64,000 nucleotides of DNA from Mimachlamys varia (Eukaryota > Mollusca > Bivalvia > Pectinida > Pectinidae), in the NCBI GenBank assembly GCA_947623455.1, contig OX392542.1, positions 11,167,625 through 11,231,624 on the forward strand, read 5' to 3'. The translations under genes were made by a program, and so were the position numbers. Shown here one piece after another: positions 1 through 11,691 of this stretch. The notes below the pieces were generated by a model, which was given only the letters and a program-made list of their open reading frames with translations, was not told the origin of the DNA and did not search any database. Position 1 is the stretch's first letter. Every line of letters starts with the position of its first letter.

Positions 1-600
1 TAAATACACTATCTTCTGAAGACGTACCAGACGGTCCAAGTGTGGTCACACGTGGTACATAGATAAACACGTGCAGTTTGAATAGATCGTGTGATGTTAA
101 AATCGAGAATATGATATTAGCTTTCTCTGTGTATCAGTTTATAGATAGTTTATTATTCGAGAGACCTCTGGGTTCATTAAACATGGCTGTATTAACGGTC
201 TATAGTGTCGTTACCATGGCTCCCCTTGGTAACAGCTTGGTATGTATTACATCGATATAGGTTTCGGTGTATTTAAGTACTATGTTTATTCAGTAACGTA
301 AGTCGCAGTATCGTGGTTGACCGTCAAGACTTGGAATGGCGACTCAACATTAACACCACCCTTATATCACCTATTAACGCTCGTGTCCCACCTGTATCAC
401 GTGCATCGACACGTACCCCGTCCCAACACGGGTCGACCTGACCTCATGTCACTTTGACCTTTCACCTATGTCACTTTGACCTCATGTACACTATCATGTT
501 TACCAACAGCGGTGTACCGTGACTATAATAAATACATATACGTCGTAAAAACGCCAAAATATGGCATTATGATTTTTCGTAATATGTATTTGGTAAACAG
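1..600. other. Non-coding flank with TGACCT-rich patch
   Basis: No gene is supported here. Around 440-485 the motif 'tcactttgacct' occurs twice, spaced about 24 bp, amid other TGACCT hexamers. Such hexamers are half-sites for nuclear receptors, but they are also frequent in the 'tgaccttgac' dispersed repeat of this genome, so a regulatory reading is only an inference. Confidence 0.3.
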
Positions 601-629
601 TCCGGATAGTTAAAATATGAAAAACATTA

Positions 630-785
630 AAACAGGATCTTATAAATAACCGGTAGTCCCAGGGTAATGATATCTGGCGATAAGGTTCCTGAGATTGAGT
701 GGTAGGAGGTTTTCTCAAATAAATGACCTTGACCTTATTACAAAGTCACGGTGACCAAGAGAAACGTTTAAAAGATAGAGCAATC
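630..785 (+). repeat. Fragment of the 'tgaccttgac' dispersed repeat
   Basis: The segment 'cccagggtaatgatat' followed about 70 bases later by 'aatgaccttgacctta' and 'aaagtcacggtgacc' matches, in the same order, the longer repeat at 12070-13305. It is a short diverged copy, so it is annotated as a fragment rather than a separate element. Confidence 0.5.
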
Positions 786-1930
786 GGCATATGATGATGC
801 CCGTGAACAGTAGTAAGTTGACTTGCAGTACAGTGCTAAGTATTTCTTTCAGGTAGGAAATTTTTCATGAAAATTAAAGGATAATTTTCTTCAAGATACC
901 GTCTCCCTGGACCGTTTGTTTACTGCAGTATACATTTCCTGCATAATCAATACTTTTAATTGAATTATTCAGAAGTCAGTTGTAGAGCCGTATCCTAGTA
1001 AGGTTCGATACTTTTCCTTTATGTAAAATTTTGTCCCCTGGCACCATACACTTATAGATCACTTAGTATGTTTGGTCTTTACCCGTACCGTCAGGACTCG
1101 AACATGTGGTCTCTTGAGACAAATGTATGCTATATTAGCGTTTTGACATTTCATAGGTTAATATTTTATTCAATAAATTATATATCAGCAATATTTTTAC
1201 CTGCTGTTTTCGGTAAAATAATAAAATAAATTCGAAGTTTTGACAACCATTTCGTTCAAATGCATGAATGTTTGTAAGTGCTAAAACTTCTTTTTGTAGA
1301 AAATCGCGAAAATTTCCAATCTATAAAATAGTATACGGATATTAGATTATTCAAGAAAAAAATAACTCTAAAATAAGCTAATTAATACAATCTAGTAGAG
1401 TAAAATTCAATAGGGAAAACCGGTATGACTCATCGGCCGTTAATGTTGTACATGTAATGAATACACTTAAATGACAATTGAAAAAAATACTTTTTACGAA
1501 AGAAAATCTCCTTGGGGAGTGTTAGTTTAGTTTTTCAAGTAGGATAGATCATTAGATTGACAAAGGTATAGTTGTACATTTTAAGGTCCTTTTTCGTATA
1601 AATCCTAGCGGGATGTCCAGGACCTGATCAGTATCACGACCATAACAGCTGTTTACAACAGCATCAAATCGATATGGCGATAAAAATGACAGTAAAGTAA
1701 TTAGGAAATACTTAATAAATCGTTATAGATAATTTATAGTTACCAGTAGCTGATTATGTTTAATAAGTAATGAAATGTATTTGCGTTAACATTAAAATGT
1801 TGTTTTTTGTTCAGTTCGTAATTGGCAAACTGGAGAAGTGCTGTTAATCGGCATTTGGATGCCAGATAGATTAATAGGATTATATTGAAACACAGATACA
1901 TAGAAAGTTTGATTTCAGGTAACAGTTACG
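786..1930. other. Unannotated AT-rich DNA
   Basis: No open frame of interest, splice-bounded exon or repeat structure was recognised. The stretch is AT-rich with short homopolymer runs. Confidence 0.4.
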
Positions 1931-1954
1931 AGGTTAGGGCAACCTATAGGGTGT

Positions 1955-2012
1955 TGGGGATGGGGGTGGGGGTGGGGGTGGGGTGCGTGTGATGTTTTGG
2001 GGAGGGGATTGG
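1955..2012 (+). repeat. GGGGGT microsatellite, G-quadruplex-prone
   Basis: Four runs of four to five guanines separated by single T residues (1964-1984), followed by two more G4 runs around 1998-2006. The spacing satisfies the usual G3+N1-7 pattern for an intramolecular quadruplex on the plus strand. The minus-strand proline run read here (PPPPPPPSPTP) is simply a translation of this microsatellite. Confidence 0.75.
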
Positions 2013-2640
2013 GACTGTGTTGTCGTAGAATTTATTTGATAGTGTTGTACTGATCTTCTAATCTTAGTACAAGATATTAATGAAAAATAGGTAAATGAAA
2101 AAAAAAATCGCTGGAAACCCACTTTTATAACCTAGCACAATGAAACATTTAGACCTTCCACTGGCCAGACCGACTCTAACACCACGTGACCGACTGAGTG
2201 CATATCTGTGTTCCTTGGCGATACTTGGCTCCGATCTCACATTTCTTTCAACAACGCGGAGATGTAGAATTGATTTAGACATTTAAAAGACATCAGTGTG
2301 TATATATGGATACATCCCTAAGTAATGTTTCGCCTTACTATGATATATAAACAGATTCTATGTATAAACCTCCACCCTTCACCTCTATCTCTATTACAAA
2401 TACAGATATTGTCCAACCCCGTGAGAAAGTAAGTTGTGGTGTACGTTTTATTTTCATTTTTTTACCCGCAGTTGTGTGTTCCTTTGGTTAGTTGTGTAAA
2501 CACCGTAGTAAAGATACATATTTTATGAAGAATCGTCGTTAACGGCTATGTTCAGGCAAAGTGTTAGGACAGCAGAAATAATGATCCGGTGTTAATTCAA
2601 TAAGAAACCAAAGATACGAAACTATCTGGTAGGGGAGTGT
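2013..2640. other. Non-coding DNA with a GC-richer patch
   Basis: The patch 2140-2280 is more GC-rich and is open on the minus strand (to 2282) with an arginine- and serine-rich translation. I do not recognise a protein and no splice sites define an exon. It may be a dispersed repeat fragment. Confidence 0.3.
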
Positions 2641-2649
2641 CTTTTGACT

Positions 2650-3245
2650 ACATGTACAATATTCTGATGGTATCGTATCGTGTCTATCACATATACGTCC
2701 CTGATATTATGATTGTATCGTATGGTTACTTCAATATTGTTGTGATATCGTATCACAATATTGTGATGGTATCGTTTCGTGACTACAATATTTTGATGGT
2801 ATCGTATCATGACTACAATATTGTGATGGTATCATGTAGTGACTACAATATTGTGATGTTATCGTGTAGTGACTACAATATTGTGATGTTATCGTGAAGT
2901 GACTACAATATTGTTTTGGTATCGTATCGTGACCACAATTATGTGATTGTATCGTATCGTGACTACAATATTGTGATGGTATCGTATTGTTACTATAATA
3001 TAAATATTGTGATGGTATCGTATCGTGACCACAATGCTGTGATGGTATCGTAACCACAATATTGTGATGGTATCGTATCGTGTCTTTTGACCACAATACT
3101 TTGATAGTATTGTATCTTGACCACAATGCTGTAATGGTATCGTGACTACAATATGGTTAAATGGCATCGTATCCTGACTGCACTGTTTTGATTTTATCGT
3201 ATCGTGACTACAATGTTGTTATGGTATCGTATAGTGGCCACAGTA
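2650..3245 (+). repeat. 30-bp minisatellite, about 20 copies
   Basis: Tandem units of about 30 bp follow the theme 'gactacaatattgtgatggt' plus 'atcgtatcgt', with substitutions and small indels in nearly every copy. Because the unit is a multiple of three, open frames of 86-131 codons run through it on both strands (VSYHDYNIVM-type and its antisense). They are translations of the repeat, not genes. The divergence among copies suggests an older array than those at 19.5 and 24.2 kb. Confidence 0.9.
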
Positions 3246-4630
3246 TTGAGATACAGTCGTAGCACTTGCATCAATTGCGAAACGTTTCGTTTGAATTGCT
3301 GCAGCCGTAGACAGTAGAGAAACTAAAGATTGTTGTTTTGAGTGTAAAACTTTACAGTGAGTGTTTGTGTTGTTCATTGCGAGATGCATATACTCAGTTA
3401 CCAATGACCATATTTTCCGTACAATTTTAAATATGATTTTTTTTGGCAGAATAGGTACACACTACCTTAACACTATACTGTGACCTGATAATTTTCTACT
3501 TAATGTAAGCAAGGCTCGTTTGCACAAAACATATGTCAAGGTTACATTATCAACAAAACATACCTCCCGTTAAACGAATGCCTTTGTCGTTTTCTCCCTG
3601 TTGGTCGACCCCCACCATCCACCCTTTTAGACATTTCTTATAAGGAAATTGTGGATATCGAAAACCTTGGTGTGAACTCATTTGCATATATATTGCCTTG
3701 TATCAAATAAGAAAAATCAGTTTAATTAAAAACTGCAAATGATTATACATATCACATTAATTTTAGAATCAACTAAATTCATTTTTCTGTTGAATTGCTG
3801 AACCTGAAATGTCGGTTTAAAATATTTAAGCTTTAAATTAATTAAGTTTTGACTTAAAGTATGCCCTTCAGTGTTATCTCCCCTGTCGCACCCTGCGGAC
3901 GTAGGACTGTTATTGTTACTAGTATCTCCCCTACGCAAGGTTGTTCATGCAAATAAAAGGACAGGTAAACAGATTTAGATAATTTTGTAATATGAAATCT
4001 ACATATTTTTATTTTATCGCACAATCGGTCATTCTAAATAAAATGAATTTCTACAACACATTGGATTTCTACAACACAAAAGTGTCGGTGAGATTTTGGC
4101 CGTTTATAAAACCTGCTATGCCGTCATGACGTGTCGCGAAAACATTCACGGGTCGTCACGTGAATACATCTCATTTCGAAGCTTTCTCTCTCAGAATAAA
4201 CCTGCTTGAGCATTGTTAATCAATTACAGATGACCGTTAATGCCTGGTTCTTGACCTTGTGAAATTGAAAAGTCTGTGGTGACGCAGATTATGAATATTT
4301 TTCTGGTGATTAATAAAAAGTTCAATGGTGTTAAACAAATAATCATGGGTCAAGTGATTTATCATTTTATACATCAAAATTAATGTGTGCTTATGACGCC
4401 TAGATTTACAGTTTATAATGTGAAGTACCACTTCACTTCACGCGGATCTACCTGACAGTGGTACATTGTATCTGATGATGTTTTGAGAATCTGATAAACT
4501 GGTTCTGTCTCTAGAATAGTATTAACACAACTCACATTATTTAAAAAAAATAAAAGAACAATTTTGTTTACTCGGATGTCTGATTAAAATTTAGGGGAAG
4601 ATAAGCTACGTGAAATAGTAGAGAATTTCT
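3246..4630. other. Unannotated intergenic or intronic DNA
   Basis: No gene supported. A short self-complementary motif (gcgaaacgtttcg, near 3277) and 'ttatctcccc' pairs near 3872 and 3922 are visible. The latter recall a motif that is frequent in mollusc genomes. Confidence 0.35.
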
Positions 4631-4634
4631 TAAT

Positions 4635-4960
4635 AAAAATTTAGGGACTGCCAGTGTATGAATTGGATATCCTCCATATCCTGGGTTACGATCACCTACA
4701 CTCTCTACACCCCTGAAATATACCATGGCAAAGCTGAAGACTCCGTGTGTGTCACCTTGTTGATGGGGCAACAAGACTGGTTCGAACCTTATGATGTACA
4801 TCAAAAGAATCTCGGGGTCACATAACGGCAAATATGACAGACTTCACTTTGAAGTCGGTTGCGGATCCTTTGTAATCTTCCAAGGACATGCAGCCTAGCG
4901 ATTGGTCAGGATTTTTACCTGGCCGTGCTTTCAGTCATTCTCGTCGACTGTAAGGTACCA
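4635..4960 (+). repeat. Dispersed repeat, copy 1 (pairs with 26130-26420)
   Basis: Shares ordered blocks with 26130-26420 in the same orientation. 'ggtcacataacggcaaatat' here corresponds to 'ggtcacataacgataaataa' there, both followed by a 'gacag' block, 'ttgaagtcggttgcggatcc' versus 'ttgaatttggtcgcggttcc', then '(c/t)ttcgtaatcttc' and a 'cagcct' block. The copies are diverged, which points to an old interspersed element of unknown type. Minus-strand open frames over it are not evidence for a gene. Confidence 0.6.
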
Positions 4961-5485
4961 CGTGCTTTTTAATTGTTAATAATTTCTAACAAAGAGTTTT
5001 TGTCCAGCAGCTCTGCTGCATTTTATTGTTTCATACGAAATTATCATGTTTGATTTAACAGATGACAATTATATACTTGTTTATTAATGATATGCAGATT
5101 CTCTTTGAGAAAAGAAATATATATACTAAGTCAGAAATGAAATGTTTTTCAATTGGATAGTCTTCGTGTAAATGATAATATTCTTGTTGTTCAACTCTAT
5201 CCCTTACCGAGAACAATAACGGTTCATACATGTAAACATTATTTTTATTTCCAGACGTTTTCATGCATTTCTGCCACCAGGAATTGCAAGCGAACATTAA
5301 GTATGAAACATTAATGCCGTCCTACCTCGATATTCCCCCGTCCGATGGTATACGTTCCCTGTAACTGCCTTTTTCACGCCCCCCGTCAGACGTTCGTACT
5401 TTATAGACAGTCTGGACGCTATAGCCAGAACTTTCGGGAGTCACTAATGAAGCATATTTGTGCGTATAACGATGTACTACAGTGT
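4961..5485. other. Unannotated DNA
   Basis: No supported feature. The minus-strand open frame ending near 5055 has no recognisable protein character. Confidence 0.35.
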
Positions 5486-5487
5486 GG

Positions 5488-5632
5488 TTTGGTGGTGCAG
5501 TGAATTGCGCACTTTCACCATGGAGACCAGCTGGCTTCGATAGGACGCGAAAATTATTAGGTCACCTGCCGATCACTTGGGTTTTCTCTGGATACTCCGG
5601 TGTCGTCCCACATTAAATATACCCCCCCCCAC
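5488..5632 (+). mobile_element. Diverged tRNA-derived SINE (type with 'tactccggt' tail)
   Basis: A pol III A-box-like 'tggtgcagtga' at about 5492 is followed, at tRNA-like spacing, by a B-box-like 'ggcttcgatagg' near 5533. The downstream body contains 'gggttttctctggatactcc', then a 'cccaca' block and a C10 run. Body and order resemble molluscan tRNA-headed SINEs. Several positions of both boxes are mutated, so it is probably an inactive old copy. Family name not assigned. Confidence 0.55.
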
Positions 5633-5639
5633 CCTAACA

Positions 5640-7035
5640 AACACGCATTTTGTAACAAAAAACAACAGTTCCCAACATATGTAAAAATGATCGCAGTTTT
5701 AATTTATGTGATCAAAAATGTACAGTTCGCTAAGAAAGTGCTCGCGAGATCTGTGACGGCGGCCATTTTCGAAAAGTCTTTGGAAACAGGTGATCATTTA
5801 AGAAAATGGGTGGCGACATTTAGTATACGGCATTCTGTGATTTGATGGCATGTGTATGTCAGTAAAGAAATATTTAGCTTTTTCATTTATATCTTATTTC
5901 AACTTACCAAACAAATTTCAATATTGTAAAATATCGGTGAATCAGCGACCCATGGACGGATCACTAAAATTTGGTGTTTTTTAATATTGAGGAGTTCTGA
6001 CTATCGAACTATAAGCTTCACAAGCTCCGGTAAGATTCGCTTTATTACGAACCCTTTTTTCAGCGGTCACCTGTCTTACGTGGTCAGCAGCCATTTAAAT
6101 CTGGTCCCAATTACCTTTCTTAACAGTCAGATTTCATTAAAGTGGCCGCTTAATACGGGAATGACTGTTAAGTACAGTAATACATATGTATTTTGACGTG
6201 AGAATTCGATGACGACGGCGGCGATGACAACAATATTAATGATGAATCTCATAAAAGACTCAATAGTCGACGACACTAAAACATACCTAGCTTGGAAACG
6301 TTCAATATTCAATCACACCACCATGTATTATTACAACCCGTGTTCGTACTGATATTGGTTGTGTTGTTATCATTCCACTCGAGTTGTTAAAAAAGTGAAA
6401 AGTTACGGGTATTACTAGAACTTGCTTCGGCTACAATACCATTCAGGTGACCACGTAACTCGTAGAGAATTGGAGAAATGTTTATGTCAAAACATCGATA
6501 CCTCATTTCCAGCAGTATTGTATATTCGTATGGCCGGGGTAATTTCGATTTCACTGATATTGTTTGTTCCACAACATAACACATTTCCTGTAGGGCGTAG
6601 TGTTCAAATAACAATAACTCACGTTAATAAGACTGGCAGGTCTCGCCGTTCATCGTAGTCTCAGGCCAAACGAAAATAACGCCATGTTTCAAGTTTCTTA
6701 TTAGAACTTGACGGAGCATTTTCTTCTAGGAAAAGGCGACGCGTTTTAATAAAAAAAAAAAAAAAAAAAATCCAAGATAAGTCTTGATTTTGAGTGTCCG
6801 CAGATTTTCTTTTTGTATCAAAATTATGATTTCCAGACACCCCATATTTGGTACATGTATATATGTACTGTGTACACCATAAACGTGATCTTACATCATA
6901 AACGTGATCTTTCCAAATATTCTCCGTACAAAAATGAAGTTAAATTTCTGTAGACTGCCCGTGGTACGACAGGAGATATGTTGTTTGTTCTTTGTAATTA
7001 AATATAAGTATCTATGTACTGGTTAGAACTAATGT
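5640..7035. other. Unannotated DNA with A-rich run
   Basis: No supported gene. A 19-base A run lies near 6752. Near 6866-6906 a 17-bp direct repeat (cataaacgtgatctt) occurs twice. 'gacggcggccattttc' near 5757 matches, on the minus strand, the YY1-type AAATGGCNGC motif. Confidence 0.35.
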
Positions 7036-7039
7036 CCAC

Positions 7040-7470
7040 TGAATGATGTCCCAGTTCTCACTTTGAGGACGTGACATTTACTTAGATGTGACCTTTACTT
7101 ACATGGCGGGTGCCGTCATTAAAGCAAAAAACGCTTAATCTTCCAGATCTTATTCTCTTGATCGTTCGCAATGATCTCCGAGTAAATCTTTCCGTTGTTC
7201 AGGTTTTGTCCCTACGTGTAGTTTAATAGATTTGAAGTTCAGTTTAATAGATTTGAAGTTCAGTTTAATAGATTTGAAGTTCAGTTTAGTAGATTTGAAG
7301 TTCAGTTTAGTAGATTTGAAGTTCAGTTTAATAGATTTGAAGTTCAGTTTAGTAGATTTGAAGTTCAGTTTTATAGATTTGAAGTTCAGTTTAATAGATT
7401 TGAAGTTCAGTTTATTAGATTTGAAGTTCAGTTTATGGTTTTGTTGAAACTTCAGTAATCTCTATTGTTT
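7040..7470 (+). repeat. Dispersed repeat R1, copy 1, interrupted by a minisatellite
   Basis: Shares ordered blocks with 47290-47540 and 38180-38460: 'cccagttctcactttgagg', 'gtgacatttacttagatgtg', a 'gccgtcattaaagca' block, 'cgcttaatcttcc', 'tcttattctcttg', then 'tttgaagttcagtttatgg' and 'ttttgttgaaacttc'. The three copies are in the same orientation and moderately diverged. No coding capacity is seen. The 21-bp array at 7220-7430 occupies a position where the other two copies have a single segment. Confidence 0.75.
7220..7440 (+). repeat. 21-bp minisatellite, 10 copies
   Basis: Ten contiguous units of 21 bp (agtttaatagatttgaagtt plus c), differing mostly at one or two positions (taatag, tagtag, tatag, tattag). 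Since 21 is divisible by three, the plus strand reads as KFSLIDL repeated ten times; this is a repeat translation. The array ends exactly into 'agtttatggttttgttga', which is conserved in the other copies of repeat R1. Confidence 0.93.
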
Positions 7471-8100
7471 TTTTTTGTTCAAACGACACCAATATACACA
7501 CAGGTACGTGTACATCGTGCAGCTATCTTGCCGTCTACTCGTCGATACACCTATCTTAGACGAGGAGCTGTAAAGGGAGATCAAATGAAGTATCTCGTCC
7601 TTACAGGCAGTAATTACCCAGAATGCCTCAGATACATGTAGCCTTCCGTTACATGCGACCTCCACATTAGGACGACTGTTTTCGTTGTGTTATTGTCTGA
7701 CATCCAATAACACTGATTATAATCTAGGTATTGTACGGGCTAGTCTACGATACATGTACCATCCTTAGCGTGTCAAATCCCCATCAGTCTACCATCCAGT
7801 CAAATTAACACCATTAAACTCATTCTAATGCGCATGCGTCCTGATGTAGTGGTGGCCATTCTCTTGTCCTTCTGAATACGCATACCCGTGTAATCTAGGA
7901 GAGTTTTGAGAACCGTGCCGCTTGCTCCCTCTGGCATGAAACAAGACTCGCTTTCCTGAAACTAAACGTATTAGAAAAAACATATATTTCAATGTGTCGA
8001 ATCGAATAATAATATTTATTATACATGTATTTATGACATTTGCAACGAAATTGAACAACGGAACCTTTCCGAAATTCAACAAATGAAAAGAGTATTATTG
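7471..8100. other. Unannotated DNA
   Basis: No supported gene. Minus-strand open frames here (7462-7665, 7825-8082) lack recognisable protein features. Confidence 0.35.
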
Positions 8101-8119
8101 ATTTGTTTTACCATGATGA

Positions 8120-8850
8120 TTTTATCGAGTTGTCATGGTTGTACCACGTTGTCATGGTTGTACACGTTGTTATGGTTGTACCACGTACGTTGTCATGGTT
8201 GTACATGTACCACGTTACATCATAGTGTTACCACATTCGTTGTTATAGTGGTACACGTTGTCTTGTTATGGTTGTACCACATTGTCATAGTTATTCCCAG
8301 TTGTCATGGTTGTACCACGTTGTCATAGTTACACGTATACCACATTGTCATGGTTGTACCTCGTTGTCATGTTTGTACCACGTTGTCATGTTTCTACCAC
8401 GTCGTCATGTCTCTACCACGTTGTCATAGTTGTACCACGATGTCATATATACCACGTTGTTATGGTTATACCACGTTGTTATGGTTATACCATGTTGTCA
8501 TAGTTATACCCTGTTGTCAAAGTTATACCGCATTGCCATAGTTATACCACGTTGTTATGGTTATACCACGTTGTCATAGTTATACCCTGTTGTCAAAGTT
8601 ATACCGCATTGTCATAGTTATACCACGTTGTCATATGTATACCACGTTGTCATAGTTATACTATGTTGTCATAATTATACCACGTTGTCATAGTTATACT
8701 ATGTTGTCATAATCATACTACGTTGTCATAGTTATACTATGTTGTCATAAGTATACCACGTTGTCATAGTTATACCACCCTGTCATAGTTATACCACCCT
8801 GTCATAGTTATACCACGTTGTCATAGTTATACCACGTTGTCATACATGTA
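8120..8850 (+). repeat. 19-bp minisatellite, roughly 38 copies
   Basis: Units of the form 'ccacgttgtcatagttata' repeat with a 19-bp period. The left third carries 'ggttgta' variants and the right two thirds 'agttata' variants, so the array has two regional subfamilies. The period is not a multiple of three, so open frames shift from copy to copy (the 63-81 codon frames here) and are meaningless as genes. Confidence 0.9.
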
Positions 8851-9285
8851 GTTTTATCATAATTCCATTTAACTAAGACAATGTGACTCGACCTTGACAA
8901 CGTACTCCATGTACAACTATAATAATGCCAGTCATCTATAGATTGCTTTCGCGTGCTTTGTAATCCTTAACAGTAAAATGATATTTTACGACAGTGTTAA
9001 AATTTTTTTATCCGTGATTGAATGATAAAATGTTGTTGTTTACATATTGATTTCTTCATTAAAATTGAGCTAGCAAATACCTATAACGTTTCCCAGGGGG
9101 CCGCTAAAACTATAGCCGGGACAAGGAATAAGGCTTAATCACAAAATCCATGTTTAACATGAGAAAACACTGGCCCAGGTGTTACGGTTTTATCGCCAGT
9201 ACAAGTTAGGATATTTGTACATTAAAACATTAAATAAATGGCACTCGTACCGTCTGTTAACTCTGTTTACCGATCCTGTTTACGT
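8851..9285. other. Unannotated AT-rich DNA
   Basis: No supported feature. Confidence 0.35.
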
Positions 9286-9362
9286 CCGCCCAGGGAAACG
9301 GACCCCGGCCGTCCTGGGGAAATGCGAGGTTGTTATCCACTGCGCCATCCGACGACCCAAAA
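9286..9362 (-). mobile_element. tRNA-derived SINE head fragment, minus strand
   Basis: Read on the minus strand, 'tggcgcagtgg' (9337-9347) is a perfect match to the pol III A-box consensus TRGCNNAGYGG. 'ggtccgtttccc' (9293-9304) is a B-box-like element with one or two changes, at tRNA-like spacing. The GC-rich block is bounded by AT-rich DNA and has no clear tail. It is likely the head of a SINE or a tRNA pseudogene. The overlapping plus-strand frames (9179-9519) are unrelated translations. Confidence 0.5.
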
Positions 9363-9860
9363 AATATACATACATGTATTAGACAGAACAGAAATGACTT
9401 ACTCAGATATACAAAATTGTTTGAAAGTTAGACAAGATGTTAGGGCTGCAAAATGCAAAAAATGTGCGGAAATTGACGGAAATGCTGGTATAATGTCGAC
9501 ACACTCTCGGAACTTTTAACACTCATGGAGGTTTCTTTCTCAAGATAAATGCCTGATCTGTAAATTTGTGTTAAGTGTTTTCTGTCACTCCGTCAGGGAT
9601 CGGTAATAAAACGAGATGTATTCTCCTCTATATCACAGTTTAACGTCAGTCACATCACCGGTATAACACGCTAGGGACAGGTCCAGGTTAAAATGGCTTT
9701 CCCTCTTCTCATTTTAAATGCTATGACTGTCGATTTCGTTTTAATGTTTGCTCTTAGAAATAAAATGTGCCGAATTACCACCGTTGGGGTACAAATGTAA
9801 CAATTGAACGTAACTGAATGAATCTTGTTACTCCTTAACTGTTAAATATGAAGTCAGATT
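9363..9860. other. Unannotated DNA
   Basis: No supported feature. Confidence 0.35.
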
Positions 9861-9869
9861 AAGTACCTC

Positions 9870-10040
9870 AGACGGTACCTCGGCCATTACTTCACCGCTT
9901 ACTGTAGCCATTATCTCTATCATCACATACGTCACTAATTAATCACTTCCCTATTCATCATCTGAAGTAATATTTTAGTCATTATTTATAATAGACATAC
10001 ACTATATCACACTAGTCTTTGTTTTGTCATTATTTCATTC
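9870..10040 (+). repeat. Degenerate 'agtcattac' repeat, left part
   Basis: Many imperfect copies of 'cattac', 'gtcatta' and 'agccatta' occur at irregular 12-25 bp spacing. The same texture resumes at 10285-10760 after the SINE, so the two parts appear to be one decayed simple or minisatellite region. Confidence 0.55.
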
Positions 10041-10048
10041 ATTGATAA

Positions 10049-10275
10049 GGGCCGCGGTGGCCGAATGGTTAAGGTGTTCCGACATTCTACTACTAGCCCT
10101 CCAACTCTGAGTTGGAGTTCGAATCCCACGTGGGGCAGTTGCCAGGTACTGACCGTAGGTCGGTGATTTTTCCCCGGGTACTCCGGCTTTCCTCCACCTA
10201 CTAAACCTGGCACGTCCTTAAATGACACTGGCTGTTAATATGACGTGAAACAAAATAAACCATAAACCAAACCTT
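10049..10275 (+). mobile_element. tRNA-derived SINE, near full length
   Basis: A tRNA-like head starts with 'gggccgcggtggccgaatgg'. The A box TGGCCGAATGG is at 10058-10068 and the B-box core 'gagttcgaatc' at 10115-10125. The tRNA-unrelated body follows: 'cagttgccaggtactgaccg', 'gggtactccggctttcctcc', 'aaacctggcacgtccttaaa' and 'tgacactggctgttaatatg'. The element ends in an A/C-rich simple tail (aaataaaccataaaccaaac). This order matches a SINE that I recall as abundant in bivalve genomes. A minus-strand 73-codon open frame over it is spurious. Confidence 0.88.
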
Positions 10276-10284
10276 GCTAAGGCT

Positions 10285-10765
10285 TTACCCTACCAGGTAG
10301 TCATTACCAGTCATTAAACAATCATTGTCGTAGTTATTACTGTAGTCTGACACTAGTATTTTCTGTAGTTATTGCCTAGTCATTTCCTCTGTCATTTTCT
10401 TAGCTATTACCACAGTAAGTCATTACCCTAGACACAACTTCAGTCATTGTTTCAGTCTTAACCTTAGTCATTACTGAGGTCTTAAACCAGGCATTACTTT
10501 GTCGATTCCTTTCAAAGTTTTTACCTTAGCCAATCTTTACATTATTTGTGTACGTAAGTCATTATCTTAGACACCACTTCTTTCATTATTTCAGTCATAG
10601 CATTAGTCATTACCTCAGCCAATTTTAACATTATTTTTGTACATAAGTGATTATCTTAGACAAAACTTCATTAATTATTTCAATCATAACCTGAGTCATT
10701 AATTACCTTATCTAGTCTTTACATTATTTTGTACATAAGTCATGACCTTAGCCAGTCGATCTATT
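10285..10765 (+). repeat. Degenerate 'agtcattac' repeat, right part
   Basis: Continues the texture of 9870-10040: about thirty imperfect 'agtcattac' or 'cttagtcatt' words, including longer near-duplicates such as the 'cttagacaccacttc' and 'cttagacaaaacttc' segments near 10565 and 10656. Confidence 0.6.
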
Positions 10766-11690
10766 CCCGTTAGCCTAGCCGTCTGAGGTTTCTTTGTGGA
10801 TCCGATGTTTAGTATCGCCTTGGTGACGTTACAACATTAGCCAGGTTTATATGGCGATTGCGTACCAAACGTCTTCGGAATGAAACATATTTTACAGGTA
10901 TAACCGGGAGTCGAGTTTAATGTCGGTATACACTGTTTTGAAAGACCAATAAATATTTTAAACTGGTAGTCTTTATGTACCTACTAAACAGTGATTACGG
11001 TGACAGCTTTGGTTCGGCTGAAGGCTGTTAGAGATGAACTTCTACGTATAACTTAGTTGTGTGTGAAATCTGATGTAGAAAGTTTTAAAACACTGCTATA
11101 TACCAGACACGTACCCACAGTAAGATAACTCGGAGCTGTGTCGATATTTGTTCTCGCTGTATTTTATACATTAGCGAACAGAGACTGCAGAGTTTGTTGG
11201 TAGCTTTATTTCAATATTAGCTGAGGTGTTGGAGTAACTTAACGCGTTTTATTGGTGACGATAAATTTTCGCTTAAATGACACCCCTATGGTAGTAAAAA
11301 GTCGTCATCAGTTGGGGTGGCATTGTTTTACTGAAATACCGAAAATTGCCAACATCTGGGGTGTAATTTTACCGAAAATCTAAACCAATAAAACGAGAAA
11401 CACGACTCGGAGAACCAAATATGACTGTGACACTTTATCGGGTCCCTGTGCATTATATGAATTTTTGAACAAAAAAAATTACCTTTTGAATCTGTTTAAA
11501 TATTTGAGATTTATCTATCGTAAACACTGTTTATCATTACATAACAAATATACAACATGCTGTAAAAAACTTAGTAATTTCATACAAGTATAAAACATAA
11601 CATATGTATTGATCGCTTAATGGTATTTTGTTTATGTATCATAGTTTTTCATCGTTTCAATGAACGGCCTCGCGAATAATAAATTACAAA
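10766..11690. other. Unannotated AT-rich DNA
   Basis: No supported gene, RNA or repeat. Confidence 0.35.
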
Positions 11691-11691
11691 T

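Noticed and set aside
2637..3167. Tyrosine/serine-rich 86-131 codon frames on both strands
   Set aside because: Translations of the 30-bp minisatellite.
7232..7447. KFSLIDL repeat protein
   Set aside because: Translation of the 21-bp array within a dispersed repeat.
9238..9519. 67- and 93-codon plus frames
   Set aside because: They overlap a minus-strand tRNA-like SINE head and have no recognisable domain.
10049..10135. A functional tRNA gene at the SINE head
   Set aside because: A and B boxes are present, but the acceptor stem does not pair and the sequence runs into a SINE body.
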